Part shown: positions 40,886-48,994 of the stretch, piece after piece
How the letters are laid out: each line of letters starts with the position of its first letter
Numbering within the stretch: position 1 is the stretch's first letter
From: Microvirga terrestris
Lineage (GTDB): Bacteria > Pseudomonadota > Alphaproteobacteria > Rhizobiales > Beijerinckiaceae
Direction: 5' to 3'
Assembly: GCF_015694425.1 (NCBI RefSeq)
Contig: NZ_JADQDN010000003.1
Location: forward strand, 186,001-250,000
Length of the DNA stretch: 64,000 nt
The notes under the pieces: generated by a model
Databases searched by the model: none
Told to the model about the DNA's origin: nothing
Seen by the model: the letters and a program-made list of their open reading frames with translations, nothing else
Position numbers and translations under genes: made by a program

Positions 40886-41611
40886 ATGGCGCGCGTTGCA
40901 TTGGTCACCGGCGGCACTCGCGGCATCGGTGCCGCGATTTCGACAGCCCTGAAACAGGCAGGCTACAAGGTTGCCGCGAACTACGGCGGCAACGACGAAG
41001 CCGCAAACCAGTTCAAGGGCGAGACCGGTATTCCGGTCTTCAAGTTCGACGTATCGGATGCCGCTGCCTGCGAGGCCGGCATCAAGGCAGTCGAAGCTGA
41101 GCTAGGCCCCGTCGGCATTCTGGTGAACAATGCGGGCATCACCCGCGACGGCATGTTCCACAAGATGACTTTCGATCAATGGTCGGCTGTCATCCGCACC
41201 AATCTCGATTCCATGTTCACCTGCACGCGCCCCGTCATCGACGGCATGCGCTCGCGCAATTTCGGCCGCATCATCATCATTTCGTCCATCAACGGCCAGA
41301 AGGGCCAGATGGGACAGGCGAACTATTCGGCCGCCAAGGCCGGCGTGATCGGCTTCGCCAAGGCGCTGGCGCAGGAGAACGCCAACAAGGGCGTCACCGT
41401 CAACGTGATAGCTCCGGGCTACATCGCGACCGAGATGGTGAAAGCGGTGCCGGAAGAGGTGCTGAAATCGAAGATCCTGCCGCTCATTCCGGTGGGCCGC
41501 CTCGGCGAGGCGGAGGAGATCGCCCGCACCGTGCTCTTCCTGGCCGCTGACGAGGCCGGCTTCCTCACCGGCTCGACCCTGTCGGTGAACGGCGGTCAGT
41601 ATATGGCCTGA
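40886..41611 (+). CDS. phaB: Acetoacetyl-CoA reductase
   Basis: 241-residue short-chain dehydrogenase, NADPH-dependent, giving (R)-3-hydroxybutyryl-CoA for PHB. VTGGTRGIGAAIS nucleotide loop, NNAGITRDGMFHKM, catalytic Ser/Tyr/Lys in ISSINGQKGQMGQANYSAAKAG and PGYIATEMV. The FabG-like sequence with GQMGQANYSA is typical of PhaB. GGGAAGGAAACAGC ribosome site. The PHB synthase gene phaC is not in the window. Confidence 0.95.
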   Translation: MARVALVTGGTRGIGAAISTALKQAGYKVAANYGGNDEAANQFKGETGIPVFKFDVSDAAACEAGIKAVEAELGPVGILVNNAGITRDGMFHKMTFDQWSAVIRTNLDSMFTCTRPVIDGMRSRNFGRIIIISSINGQKGQMGQANYSAAKAGVIGFAKALAQENANKGVTVNVIAPGYIATEMVKAVPEEVLKSKILPLIPVGRLGEAEEIARTVLFLAADEAGFLTGSTLSVNGGQYMA

Positions 41612-41642
41612 CGGCGCTGACTCTAAGTTTCAGCGATGCACT

Positions 41643-41673
41643 GAAGGCTCTCCTCATCGGGAGGGCTTTCGTT
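41643..41673 (+). terminator. Weak terminator after phaB
   Basis: AAGG-CTCTCC / GGGAGGGCTT stem with one bulge, followed by TTTCGTTT. The 3' arm also contains the GGAGGG ribosome site of the next gene, so it may instead affect that gene's translation. Confidence 0.45.
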
Positions 41674-41674
41674 T

Positions 41675-42562
41675 ATGGCGGTCATCATGACGACTCGCAC
41701 CGCCACCACCATCGGCCTCACGGCCATTCTCCTTTGGTCCATGCTCGCCCTGTTCACGGCGGCGACCGGCACAATTCCGCCGTTTCAGCTCAATGCCATG
41801 ACCTTCCTGGTCGGCGGGATGGTGGGTGTGGCGAGTTGGATCGCGCGGCCGCAGGGGCTTAAGGCGCTCCGCCAGAAACCGGTCGTCTGGGCCTTGGGCG
41901 TCGGCGGCCTGTTCGGTTATCACGCCCTCTATTTCGCGGCCCTGCGCTGGGCGCCGCCAGCCGAGTCGGGGCTGATCAACTATCTCTGGCCGCTCCTGAT
42001 CGTACTCTTCTCCTCGTTTCTTCCAGGCGAGCATCTGCGGCGGGCGCATATCGTCGGAGCGCTGCTGGGCTTCGCCGGTGTCATTGTGCTGATCGCGGGC
42101 CGCGGCGCCTTCGACGCGCGGGCGGAGTACATGCCGGGTTATCTATGCGCTTTCGTGGCCGCCTTCGTGTGGGCCGGCTACTCGGTGCTCTCGCGCCGCT
42201 TTGGCCAGGTGCCGACAGACGCAGTGGCGGGCTTCTGTCTCGCAACCTCGCTGCTTAGCCTCGTCTGCCATCTGGCCTTCGAGACCACTGTCTGGCCCGA
42301 GACGACGACGCAATGGCTCGCCCTTGTGGCGCTCGGCATTGGCCCGGTGGGCGCGGCCTTCTATGTGTGGGACATCGGCATGAAGCAGGGCGACATCCGC
42401 TTTCTCGGCGTCGCCTCCTACGCGACGCCGGTGCTCTCGACCCTGCTGCTGGTGGTGGCCGGCTACGCGGCGCTGACCTTCTCGCTGGCCCTGGCCTGCG
42501 GCCTCATCGTGGCGGGAGCGCTCGTGGCAACGCTCACCCCGAAGCAGAGCGTCCCGGCATGA
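41675..42562 (+). CDS. DMT-superfamily (EamA) exporter, YddG-like
   Basis: 295 residues, ten TM helices in two EamA repeats (GLTAILLWSMLALFTAATG... and GYLCAFVAAFVWAGYSVLSRRFG...). The PPFQLNAMTFLVGGMVG, ESGLINYLWPLLIVLFSS and WDIGMKQGDIRFLGVASYATPVLSTLLL segments are typical of the aromatic amino acid exporter YddG. The substrate is not proven. ATG 41675 has GGAGGG nine bases upstream. Its end overlaps the convergent GNAT gene by 29 bases. Confidence 0.88.
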   Translation: MAVIMTTRTATTIGLTAILLWSMLALFTAATGTIPPFQLNAMTFLVGGMVGVASWIARPQGLKALRQKPVVWALGVGGLFGYHALYFAALRWAPPAESGLINYLWPLLIVLFSSFLPGEHLRRAHIVGALLGFAGVIVLIAGRGAFDARAEYMPGYLCAFVAAFVWAGYSVLSRRFGQVPTDAVAGFCLATSLLSLVCHLAFETTVWPETTTQWLALVALGIGPVGAAFYVWDIGMKQGDIRFLGVASYATPVLSTLLLVVAGYAALTFSLALACGLIVAGALVATLTPKQSVPA

Positions 42563-43298
42563 CCCGGTGGGTGTAGCGGTAGGCCGTGCCGAACCCGAGC
42601 GCCCCATAGAGCGAGCGGGCGATCTCGTTCTCCTCGCGCACCTGGAGATAGGCCGTGTGCGCCCCCTCCCCGCAGCCCCAGGCCATGAGGCTCGAAACCA
42701 CGCGCCGGCCCAGGCCGATGCCGCGCAGGTCCGGCGCGACGACGATATCGTAAAGGCCAACATAGCCGCGCTCCACAACCCCGAGGCCCCAGGCCACGGG
42801 CCTGTCATCGAGGCTGAGCGTGGCAAAAGCTGCTTTCTGGCGGATGCGCGAGACAATTTTCATCAGGGTTTCGTCATCGGCCTTGTCGCCACCATAGGAT
42901 CCTGCGGCCTCCCGCACCCAGCGCTTGGAGACCTGCGGCTCGAGCACCACCTCGGGATCGCGCTCGCAATCCTCGCTGCTGATGGACGCGGTAAGAACAT
43001 GCGTCGCCTCGATCTCCTTGAAGCCGCGCAGCTTCAGCCGCTCGTCCACATCAGGAGCCTCGACTCCGTTGAGACGGAAGGTCGGGCGCACATTGGCCTC
43101 GACGAAGCGGGCAATCATGTAGTCGATAAGCTCGTCGTCGAGGGTTGCGCCGGGCAGGAAAGGCGTGGCGGAATTGGCCCGTTTCGAATAGCCGTTGGCG
43201 AGCCGCAGGATCCAGCCGTCATAGGTCTGGTAATCGAACGAGGGCCAGGCGTTCAGGAGCCGGCTCTCGAGTCCGATGATGAGGCTGTGGTCGCTCAT
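42534..43298 (-). CDS. GNAT-family N-acetyltransferase
   Basis: 254 residues. N-terminal domain with NAWPSFDYQTYDGWILRLANGYSKRANSATP (a conserved beginning in this GNAT group) and a C-terminal GNAT domain with YDIVVAPDLRGIGLGRRVVSSLMAWG (acetyl-CoA loop) and LQVREENEIARSLYGALGF. Substrate unknown. Convergent with the DMT exporter, overlapping 29 bases; 32 bases upstream of its start is the gloB stop on the same strand, so it follows gloB in an operon. Confidence 0.88.
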   Translation of the reverse strand: MSDHSLIIGLESRLLNAWPSFDYQTYDGWILRLANGYSKRANSATPFLPGATLDDELIDYMIARFVEANVRPTFRLNGVEAPDVDERLKLRGFKEIEATHVLTASISSEDCERDPEVVLEPQVSKRWVREAAGSYGGDKADDETLMKIVSRIRQKAAFATLSLDDRPVAWGLGVVERGYVGLYDIVVAPDLRGIGLGRRVVSSLMAWGCGEGAHTAYLQVREENEIARSLYGALGFGTAYRYTHRVMPGRSASG

Positions 43299-43330
43299 GA
43301 GGCTGTCCGCTCCTGCAGAATCCCGCTATG

Positions 43331-44098
43331 TCAGAACCGGTTCTTCCATTCGCGCAAGGCCTGGAACACCTCCACGGGACTGGCTCCCTGCTTATCAACG
43401 GATTTCGCGAGCGCTGGCTCCCCAGCGCGCAGGAAAGGATTGGTCGCCTTCTCTTGGCCGATCGTCGACGGTACCAAGAAGCGGCCTTGCGCCTTCGCAT
43501 CCTCCGCCTCTTTGGCGCGCGCCTTCAGCGCCGCATTGTCCGGATCCGCCGCCAGCGCGAAGCGCGCATTCGACAGCGTGTAGTCGTGCCCGCAATAGAC
43601 CCGCGCCTCCTCCGGCAGGGCGGCCAAGCGCTGCAGCGAGTGAAAGAACTCCGCGTAGGTGCCCTCGAACATGCGCCCGCAACCGAGGGTGAACAGAGTA
43701 TCGCCGGCAAACAGCGCGCGATCCGCCGCGAACCAATACGAGACGTGGTCGAGGCAATGGCCCGGCGTTTCCCACACATGCGCCTGCAGGCCGCCCACAT
43801 GCACCGTGTCGCCCTCGCGCACATAGGCATCCGCATGAGGCACCGCCTCGCGCGCCTTGACCGGCGCCACCACCCGGCAGCCGGTGCGGCGCTTCAGGCC
43901 ATCGATTCCCTGCACATGATCGCCATGGCGGTGCGTGACGAGGATGTCGGTGAGCTGCCAGCCTTTTTCAGACAAGGCTGCCAGGATAGCGCCCTCGTCC
44001 GGCGCGTCGATGGCCGCGCAGGCGCCTGTATTGGGATCGTGGATCAGAACACCGATATTGTCCTGAAGGCAGAGAAAGGCGTGGATCTGGGCTGACAT
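43331..44098 (-). CDS. gloB: Hydroxyacylglutathione hydrolase (glyoxalase II)
   Basis: 255 residues. Hydrolyses S-lactoylglutathione to D-lactate and glutathione in methylglyoxal detoxification. Metal motif VTHRHGDHVQGIDGL, ETPGHCLDHVSY, FAGDTLFTLGCGRMFEGTYAEF, YCGHDYTLSNARFA and the C-terminal ATNPFLRAGEP are diagnostic. Start ATG 44098 (MSAQIHAFLCLQDN). Divergent from a small SAM methyltransferase gene, an arrangement also seen for E. coli gloB/yafS. Confidence 0.96.
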   Translation of the reverse strand: MSAQIHAFLCLQDNIGVLIHDPNTGACAAIDAPDEGAILAALSEKGWQLTDILVTHRHGDHVQGIDGLKRRTGCRVVAPVKAREAVPHADAYVREGDTVHVGGLQAHVWETPGHCLDHVSYWFAADRALFAGDTLFTLGCGRMFEGTYAEFFHSLQRLAALPEEARVYCGHDYTLSNARFALAADPDNAALKARAKEAEDAKAQGRFLVPSTIGQEKATNPFLRAGEPALAKSVDKQGASPVEVFQALREWKNRF

Positions 44099-44215
44099 CG
44101 AGGAACCTTGTCTTGATGTGCTCTGAGCTATCATGGGACAGTCCGTTCGTGAAACCAGACCCCGCACCCTCGATTGCCAGTATCGGACGAGCCCGAGAGG
44201 CAGCCTGTTGAGGTC

Positions 44216-44950
44216 ATGAGCATCGACATCACCGATCTGCGCGGCTTCTATGCCAGCCCTCTTGGGGCGGTGACGCGCCGCTTCGTGGGCCGGGCCGTCG
44301 ACCGGTTCTGGGGTCCGCTGACGGGATTGCGCGTGCTCGGCCTCGGCTATGCACCGCCTTATCTCTCGGCCGTGAAGAATGAGAGCGAGCGCACGCTCGC
44401 CTTCATGCCGGCAAACCAGGGGGTAGTGAACTGGCCCCGCTCCGGAGCTTCGGCCTCGGCCCTCGTCGATCCGCTGATGATGCCCCTCCCCGACGCCTCC
44501 ATCGACCGCGTTCTCGTGGTCCATGCTCTGGAGACGGTGGAGAGCCCGAGCGAGCTCCTGCACGAGATCTGGCGCATCCTCACCCCGGGCGGCCGGATCA
44601 TTCTGGTGGCGCCCAACCGGCGTGGACTCTGGGCCCGGATGGACACTACGCCTTTCGGTTATGGCCAGCCCTACAGCCGCTCGCAGCTGAAAAGCCTCAT
44701 GCGACAGACCTGGTTCTCTCCGGAGGGCTGGGCCGAGACCCTCTACGTGCCCCCCTTACGCAACCGCTTCCTCCTCCAGACCGCCCAGGCCTGGGAACAG
44801 GTCGGCGCCGGATTCTCCCTGCCCTTCGCTGGCCTTCATATCGTTGAGGCAACCAAGCAGCTCTACCGGCCCGGTGCCGTGCGGGCCGTGCAGCGCTCGC
44901 GCCGGTTCTCGCCGGTTTTCGTTCCAGCGCCTGCCTCGCATCTAGGCTGA
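44216..44950 (+). CDS. Class I SAM-dependent methyltransferase (adjacent to gloB)
   Basis: 244 residues. DLRGFYASPLGAVTRRFVGRAVDRFWG, a degraded SAM loop VLGLGYAPPYLSAV, VLVVHALETVESPSELLHEIWRILTPGGRIILVAPNRRGLWARMD. The methyltransferase_11 fold is clear but motif I (LGLGYAPP) deviates from ExGxGxG. Same family and divergent position as YafS next to gloB. Function unknown. ATG 44216 preceded by TTGAGGTC. Confidence 0.85.
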   Translation: MSIDITDLRGFYASPLGAVTRRFVGRAVDRFWGPLTGLRVLGLGYAPPYLSAVKNESERTLAFMPANQGVVNWPRSGASASALVDPLMMPLPDASIDRVLVVHALETVESPSELLHEIWRILTPGGRIILVAPNRRGLWARMDTTPFGYGQPYSRSQLKSLMRQTWFSPEGWAETLYVPPLRNRFLLQTAQAWEQVGAGFSLPFAGLHIVEATKQLYRPGAVRAVQRSRRFSPVFVPAPASHLG

Positions 44951-45086
44951 TTGTCCTTGATTCCGCCGCGTTTTACGGGACTAAGGCAGGGCTCAACTTG
45001 ACTTGGGCTGCCCGAAACGCCAGTGTCCGCCCCGCTTCGGCAGGGCTATCGGGCCACGCCGGTCTTCAATTTTCCCATAGAGTCTG

Positions 45087-46040
45087 ATGCGCAGTTATCT
45101 CGATTTCGAAAAGCCCGTCGCGGAGCTGGAAGCCAAGGTCGAGGAGCTTCGGGCGCTCGGTGAGAACCGGGACGCCGTCTCCATTGCCGACGACATCTCC
45201 CGCCTGGAGGTCAAGGCGGCCGACGCCCTGAAGGATCTCTACGGCCGGCTCACCCCCTGGCAGAAGACCCTTGTGGCGCGCCACCCCCAGCGACCGCATT
45301 TCATCGATTACTGCGCCGGGCTCATCACCGAGTTCACCCCGCTCGCCGGCGACCGCAAGTTCGCCGAGGACGAGGCCATCGTGGGCGGCTTCGGGCGTTT
45401 CCGCGGCCAGCCGGTCTGCGTGATGGGCCAGGAGAAGGGCCACAATACCGAGACCCGCATCCGGCACAATTTCGGCATGGCCCGACCCGAAGGCTACCGC
45501 AAGGCCGTCCGCCTGATGGAGATGGCCGACCGCTTCAGCCTGCCGGTGATCTCGTTCGTCGACACTGCCGGCGCCTATCCGGGCATCGAGGCGGAGGAGC
45601 GCGGGCAGGCCGAGGCTATCGCCCGCTCCACCGAGATGCAGCTATCCCTCGGCGTCCCCAACGTTGCCCTCGTGATCGGCGAGGGCGGATCCGGTGGCGC
45701 CATCGCGATCGCCACCGCCAACAAGGTGCTGATGCTGGAACACGCCATCTACAGCGTGATCTCGCCGGAAGGTGCGGCTTCGATCCTGTGGCGCGACGCG
45801 GCCCGAGCTCAGGACGCCGCCACCAACATGAAGATCACGGCCCAGGACCTCCTGCGTCTCGGCATCATTGACGGCATCGTGACGGAGCCCGTGGGCGGCG
45901 CCCATCGCGACCCGCAGGCGAGCATCGAAGCCGCCGGCAACGCCATCGAGGAAGCCCTGCACGATCTCGGCAACATGGGACCGGCCGAGATCCGCGATCA
46001 CCGGGCCGATAAGTTCCTCGCCATCGGGCGCAAGCTCTGA
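45087..46040 (+). CDS. accA: Acetyl-CoA carboxylase carboxyltransferase subunit alpha
   Basis: 317 residues. MRSYLDFEKPVAELEAKVEELRAL N-terminal helix, GQEKGHNTETRIRHNFGMARPEGYRKAVRLMEMADRF, SFVDTAGAYPGIEAEERGQAEAIARS and GEGGSGGAIAIATANKV are AccA hallmarks. With AccD it transfers carboxyl from carboxybiotin to acetyl-CoA, the committed step of fatty acid synthesis. Monocistronic; a 136-base upstream region shows no clear signal. Confidence 0.97.
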   Translation: MRSYLDFEKPVAELEAKVEELRALGENRDAVSIADDISRLEVKAADALKDLYGRLTPWQKTLVARHPQRPHFIDYCAGLITEFTPLAGDRKFAEDEAIVGGFGRFRGQPVCVMGQEKGHNTETRIRHNFGMARPEGYRKAVRLMEMADRFSLPVISFVDTAGAYPGIEAEERGQAEAIARSTEMQLSLGVPNVALVIGEGGSGGAIAIATANKVLMLEHAIYSVISPEGAASILWRDAARAQDAATNMKITAQDLLRLGIIDGIVTEPVGGAHRDPQASIEAAGNAIEEALHDLGNMGPAEIRDHRADKFLAIGRKL

Positions 46041-46150
46041 CCCGGCCTCTCCCATGGCGGACGGACTGCGCTCAACAAGGGCAGGCTCCGGCGCCCAGGG
46101 CCTCGTTTTACCTCCAAAGAGAGCTATCCTCTCCAAAGAGACGGGCTGAA

Positions 46151-46173
46151 AAGCCGCCAAAAGCGGATTTTTT
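46151..46173 (+). terminator. Short hairpin and T-run after accA
   Basis: CCGC / GCGG with AAAA loop followed by ATTTTTT. The stem is only 4-5 bp, so the call is moderate. Just upstream (46112-46122 and 46131-46141) is an exact 11-base direct repeat CTCCAAAGAGA with a 19-base period. Confidence 0.5.
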
Positions 46174-46300
46174 ACCTTCTATTCACCACGACTCCATCAT
46201 GGCCCCGCTTGCAGTAAGGGCGGGTTAAGGCTAACGATTTAGGGGTAAAGGGGAACTGTTCGGCAAAGGCGCCGGGCAGATCAAAAATTGCGGGGTCCCC

Positions 46301-47578
46301 ATGATGAAGCGTATCGCATTGGCCGCGAGCCTGGTGCTCGCGCTTGCTGCCTGCCAGGACGATAATCTCTCCCGTGGCTCCACGCGCCATCTTGTGCCGA
46401 TTCCGGCGGCCACCATGGCGCTGATGTCGACCAAGGGCATGTCCAAGGAAGACCCGATCCTGGTCCGGGCCTACAAGAAGGAATCGGAGCTGGAGATCTG
46501 GAAGCGCGGCTCCAACGGGAAGTACGCGCTCCTTAAGACCTACCCGGTCTGCCGCTGGTCGGGCCAGCTCGGCCCCAAGAACCGCGAGGGCGACCGCCAG
46601 GTGCCGGAAGGCTTCTACACGGTCACCCCGGCGCAGATGAACCCCAACTCCAACTTCTACCTGTCGTTCGATACCGGCTACCCGAACGCGCTCGACCGGT
46701 CGTTGGGACGCAGCGGCGGCGACATCATGGTCCATGGTTCGTGCTCGTCGCGCGGCTGCTTCGCCATGACGGACCAGAACGTGGCCGAGATCTACGCCAT
46801 CGCCCGCGAGGCCCTCGGCGCCGGACAGCGCGGCTTCCAGTTCCAGTCCTATCCGTTCCGGATGACGGCCGAGAACCTGGCCAAGCACCGCCTCGACCCG
46901 AACATCGCCTTCTGGAAGAACCTGAAGGAAGGCGCCGACACCTTCGAAGTTACGAAGGACGAGCTCCGGGTCGCCGTCGGCCGTGGGCGCTACGAGTTCA
47001 ACATCGATCCCGACGCGGCCTCCGTCGTGGCGCAGAAGCGCGCCCAGGACGAGCAGGAAGTGGCGGAGCTCGTCGCCAAGGGCGAAAAGCCGGTCAAGCT
47101 CGTCTACCACGATGGCGACACGCATGAATCCTTCCGCACGGCGCTCGCCAACATCACGGGCGTATCGGACGACAAGCTCGGCTATGTGAGCCGGACCGAG
47201 GGCATCTCGTCCGGTCCGCGGGTGATCGCCCTCAACGACACAGGCAAGGAAGTGCCGGAGGCGCCGCCGACCGCTTTGGCCTTCGCGTCCATGAAGGAAG
47301 TTCCCGTCCCGCAGGCTGAGACCCGCGCGGCCGTGACCCAGCAGACGGCTCCGGTGGCGGTTGCTGCAGCGGCTCCCGCCTCCGAGGAGACCCCGTTCTA
47401 CAAGAAGATGTTCGGCGGCGTCGCCGACCTCTTCAGCACGTCCTCTTCACAGCCCGCAGCTGCGACAGTCCAGGTGGCGCCAGCTGGTCCCATTGCCAAA
47501 ACGGCTCCCGGCCCAAAGCCTGTGCTGCAGAAGCGGGCTCAGGCTGCGACACCGGTCAAGGTTGCAAACGCGAACTGA
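46301..47578 (+). CDS. L,D-transpeptidase-fold (YafK-like) lipoprotein
   Basis: 425 residues. Lipoprotein signal MMKRIALAASLVLALAAC (lipobox LAAC, Cys18). The YkuD/YafK catalytic domain spans about 50-205: DPILVRAYKKESELEIWK, RWSGQLGPKNREGDRQVPEGFYTV and the active site MVHGSCSSRGCFAMTD (His and Cys). A long C-terminal extension with an Ala/Pro-rich stretch follows. E. coli YafK (DpaA) cleaves the Lpp-peptidoglycan bond; alphaproteobacterial relatives act on wall crosslinks or protein anchoring. Which reaction applies here is unknown. Terminator at 47606. Confidence 0.88.
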   Translation: MMKRIALAASLVLALAACQDDNLSRGSTRHLVPIPAATMALMSTKGMSKEDPILVRAYKKESELEIWKRGSNGKYALLKTYPVCRWSGQLGPKNREGDRQVPEGFYTVTPAQMNPNSNFYLSFDTGYPNALDRSLGRSGGDIMVHGSCSSRGCFAMTDQNVAEIYAIAREALGAGQRGFQFQSYPFRMTAENLAKHRLDPNIAFWKNLKEGADTFEVTKDELRVAVGRGRYEFNIDPDAASVVAQKRAQDEQEVAELVAKGEKPVKLVYHDGDTHESFRTALANITGVSDDKLGYVSRTEGISSGPRVIALNDTGKEVPEAPPTALAFASMKEVPVPQAETRAAVTQQTAPVAVAAAAPASEETPFYKKMFGGVADLFSTSSSQPAAATVQVAPAGPIAKTAPGPKPVLQKRAQAATPVKVANAN

Positions 47579-47600
47579 TCGAGCCGCTCATCACAATATG

Positions 47601-47630
47601 AAAAGGCCCGCCTTACCGGCGGGCTTTTTG
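47601..47630 (+). terminator. Intrinsic terminator of the YafK-like gene
   Basis: GCCCGCC (47606-47612) / GGCGGGC (47618-47624), 5-base loop, TTTTT. Confidence 0.88.
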
Positions 47631-47714
47631 TTTGATGTGGACTTGTCAACAGTCAGTGCAAAAGAAACGCCCTCAAGGGGCCGCACAGGCGTTTTCAAAC
47701 ATTTGATTTGTCCA

Positions 47715-48422
47715 TTACCCGAACAGGGCGTCGATGGCATCCTGGGAGGTGCGGTTCGGGTCGCTGTCCAGGGCCGGTCCGTTCAGGAGAGCCTCGTCTC
47801 CTTCCCGCTCCGGCATCTTGAACGCCTCCACGTCGTTGAAGCTCTCCAGGCCGCCCCAGATCTGCGCCATCTGGGTCACGCGCTCCTCGATGAACTTCAT
47901 CGAGCCCACGACCTTGCTGATGCGCTGGCCGGTAATGTCCTGGAAATTGCAGGCTTCAAAAATCGTGATCACCCGGTCCGAAATCCGCCGGGCCATCTCG
48001 GCATCGTCGCCCGACAGGCGGGAGGCCAGCGATCCGGTGATCTCGTCGATCTCTTCCGCCGCCGCCAGGATACTGTTGGTGGCAGCCTCCGTGCCGCAGA
48101 CCACGGCTCCGAGCTCGTCGGTGACACTCGTCACCTGCCCGCCCGGGCTGTGGGAGTGCAGGGTCGCGATTTCGCGCTTGGTGCGCTGGATCGACTCCGT
48201 GATGGCGTCGAGCTCATCCTTGAGGTGGAGCGCCTCGCGCAGATCGGTTCGGATCTGATCCAGAAGGGCCTTGGAGGCCCCACTGCTCGGCTCCAAAGCA
48301 GCGTGAATAGCCGCCATGCCCCGCATGATCTCGGCATGCCGCCGGGCGGCGATGCTCTCGCGGGACTGGGCCAGGAGATCCAGGCTCAAAGGGTCAAAGG
48401 ATACAGGCGGTGGGAGACGCAT
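47715..48422 (-). CDS. cheZ: Chemotaxis protein phosphatase CheZ
   Basis: 235 residues, largely helical. The catalytic segment FEACNFQDITGQRISKVV (160-166 FQDITGQ) aligns Asp162 and Gln166 with the E. coli CheZ Asp143/Gln147 pair. The C-terminal SQDAIDALFG matches the CheY-binding tail SQDxVDxL. It dephosphorylates CheY-P. It starts 5 bases after the cheY stop. The N-terminal half is a long helical hairpin (ESIQRTKREIATL...). Confidence 0.92.
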   Translation of the reverse strand: MRLPPPVSFDPLSLDLLAQSRESIAARRHAEIMRGMAAIHAALEPSSGASKALLDQIRTDLREALHLKDELDAITESIQRTKREIATLHSHSPGGQVTSVTDELGAVVCGTEAATNSILAAAEEIDEITGSLASRLSGDDAEMARRISDRVITIFEACNFQDITGQRISKVVGSMKFIEERVTQMAQIWGGLESFNDVEAFKMPEREGDEALLNGPALDSDPNRTSQDAIDALFG

Positions 48423-48427
48423 GGCGA

Positions 48428-48811
48428 CTACTCACCCAGCACGGCGGCGATCTTCGACCGAAGGGTATCGGCGTTGAAGGGCTTGACGATGTAGTTGTTG
48501 ACGCCGGCCTGCTTGGCCGCGACCACGTTCTCGGTTTTGGCCTCGGCGGTGATCATGATGAAGGGCAGGCTGCCTAGCTCCGCATCGGCCCGCACCTGCT
48601 GCAGCAGCTCGAAGCCGGTCATGGGCGCCATGTTCCAGTCGGAGATCACCAGCCCGTACTTCTTCTCCTTGAGCTTGCCCAGAGCCTCGGAGCCGTCCTT
48701 CGCCTCGTCGACGTCGTTGAAGCCGATCTGCTTCAGCAGGTTGCGGATGATGCGCAGCATCGTCTGGTAATCGTCAACGATGAGCACCGGAAGAGACGTG
48801 TTCAATGCCAT
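48428..48811 (-). CDS. cheY: Chemotaxis response regulator CheY
   Basis: 127-residue stand-alone receiver. Acidic pocket VDD (12-14), phosphoacceptor Asp58 in VISDWNMAPMTG, Thr in MITAEA and Lys in YIVKPFNA. Carries the chemotaxis signal to the flagellar motor. Start ATG 48811 (MALNTSLPVLIVDDYQTM). Cotranscribed with cheZ; no kinase, receptor or flagellar gene is in the window, so this is a separate cheYZ module. Confidence 0.95.
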   Translation of the reverse strand: MALNTSLPVLIVDDYQTMLRIIRNLLKQIGFNDVDEAKDGSEALGKLKEKKYGLVISDWNMAPMTGFELLQQVRADAELGSLPFIMITAEAKTENVVAAKQAGVNNYIVKPFNADTLRSKIAAVLGE

Positions 48812-48940
48812 GATGGTTCGGCCTGCAAAGTGAGAAAGGAAATGTGAAGAAGGACTTTTGAGGGACGCTTCTTCGAAAAGGTTGTTCGGTCCTTGCCTTA
48901 TCCTGCACGATGCTTGCCTCAAGCTGGCGTCACCGCAGCA

Positions 48941-48966
48941 AAAGGCCCGGCCAAACGGCCGGGCTT
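48941..48966 (-). terminator. Intrinsic terminator of ABC-F gene
   Basis: GCCCGGCC / GGCCGGGC, 4-base loop (48945-48964); followed on the minus strand by CTTTTGC. 30 bases after the ABC-F stop. Confidence 0.8.
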
Positions 48967-48994
48967 CGAAGTTTTATCTCATGGCGTTTGGCGT

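Noticed and set aside
44951..45086. Possible small gene or RNA before accA
   Set aside because: No ribosome site, ORF or hairpin with support; treated as ordinary spacer.
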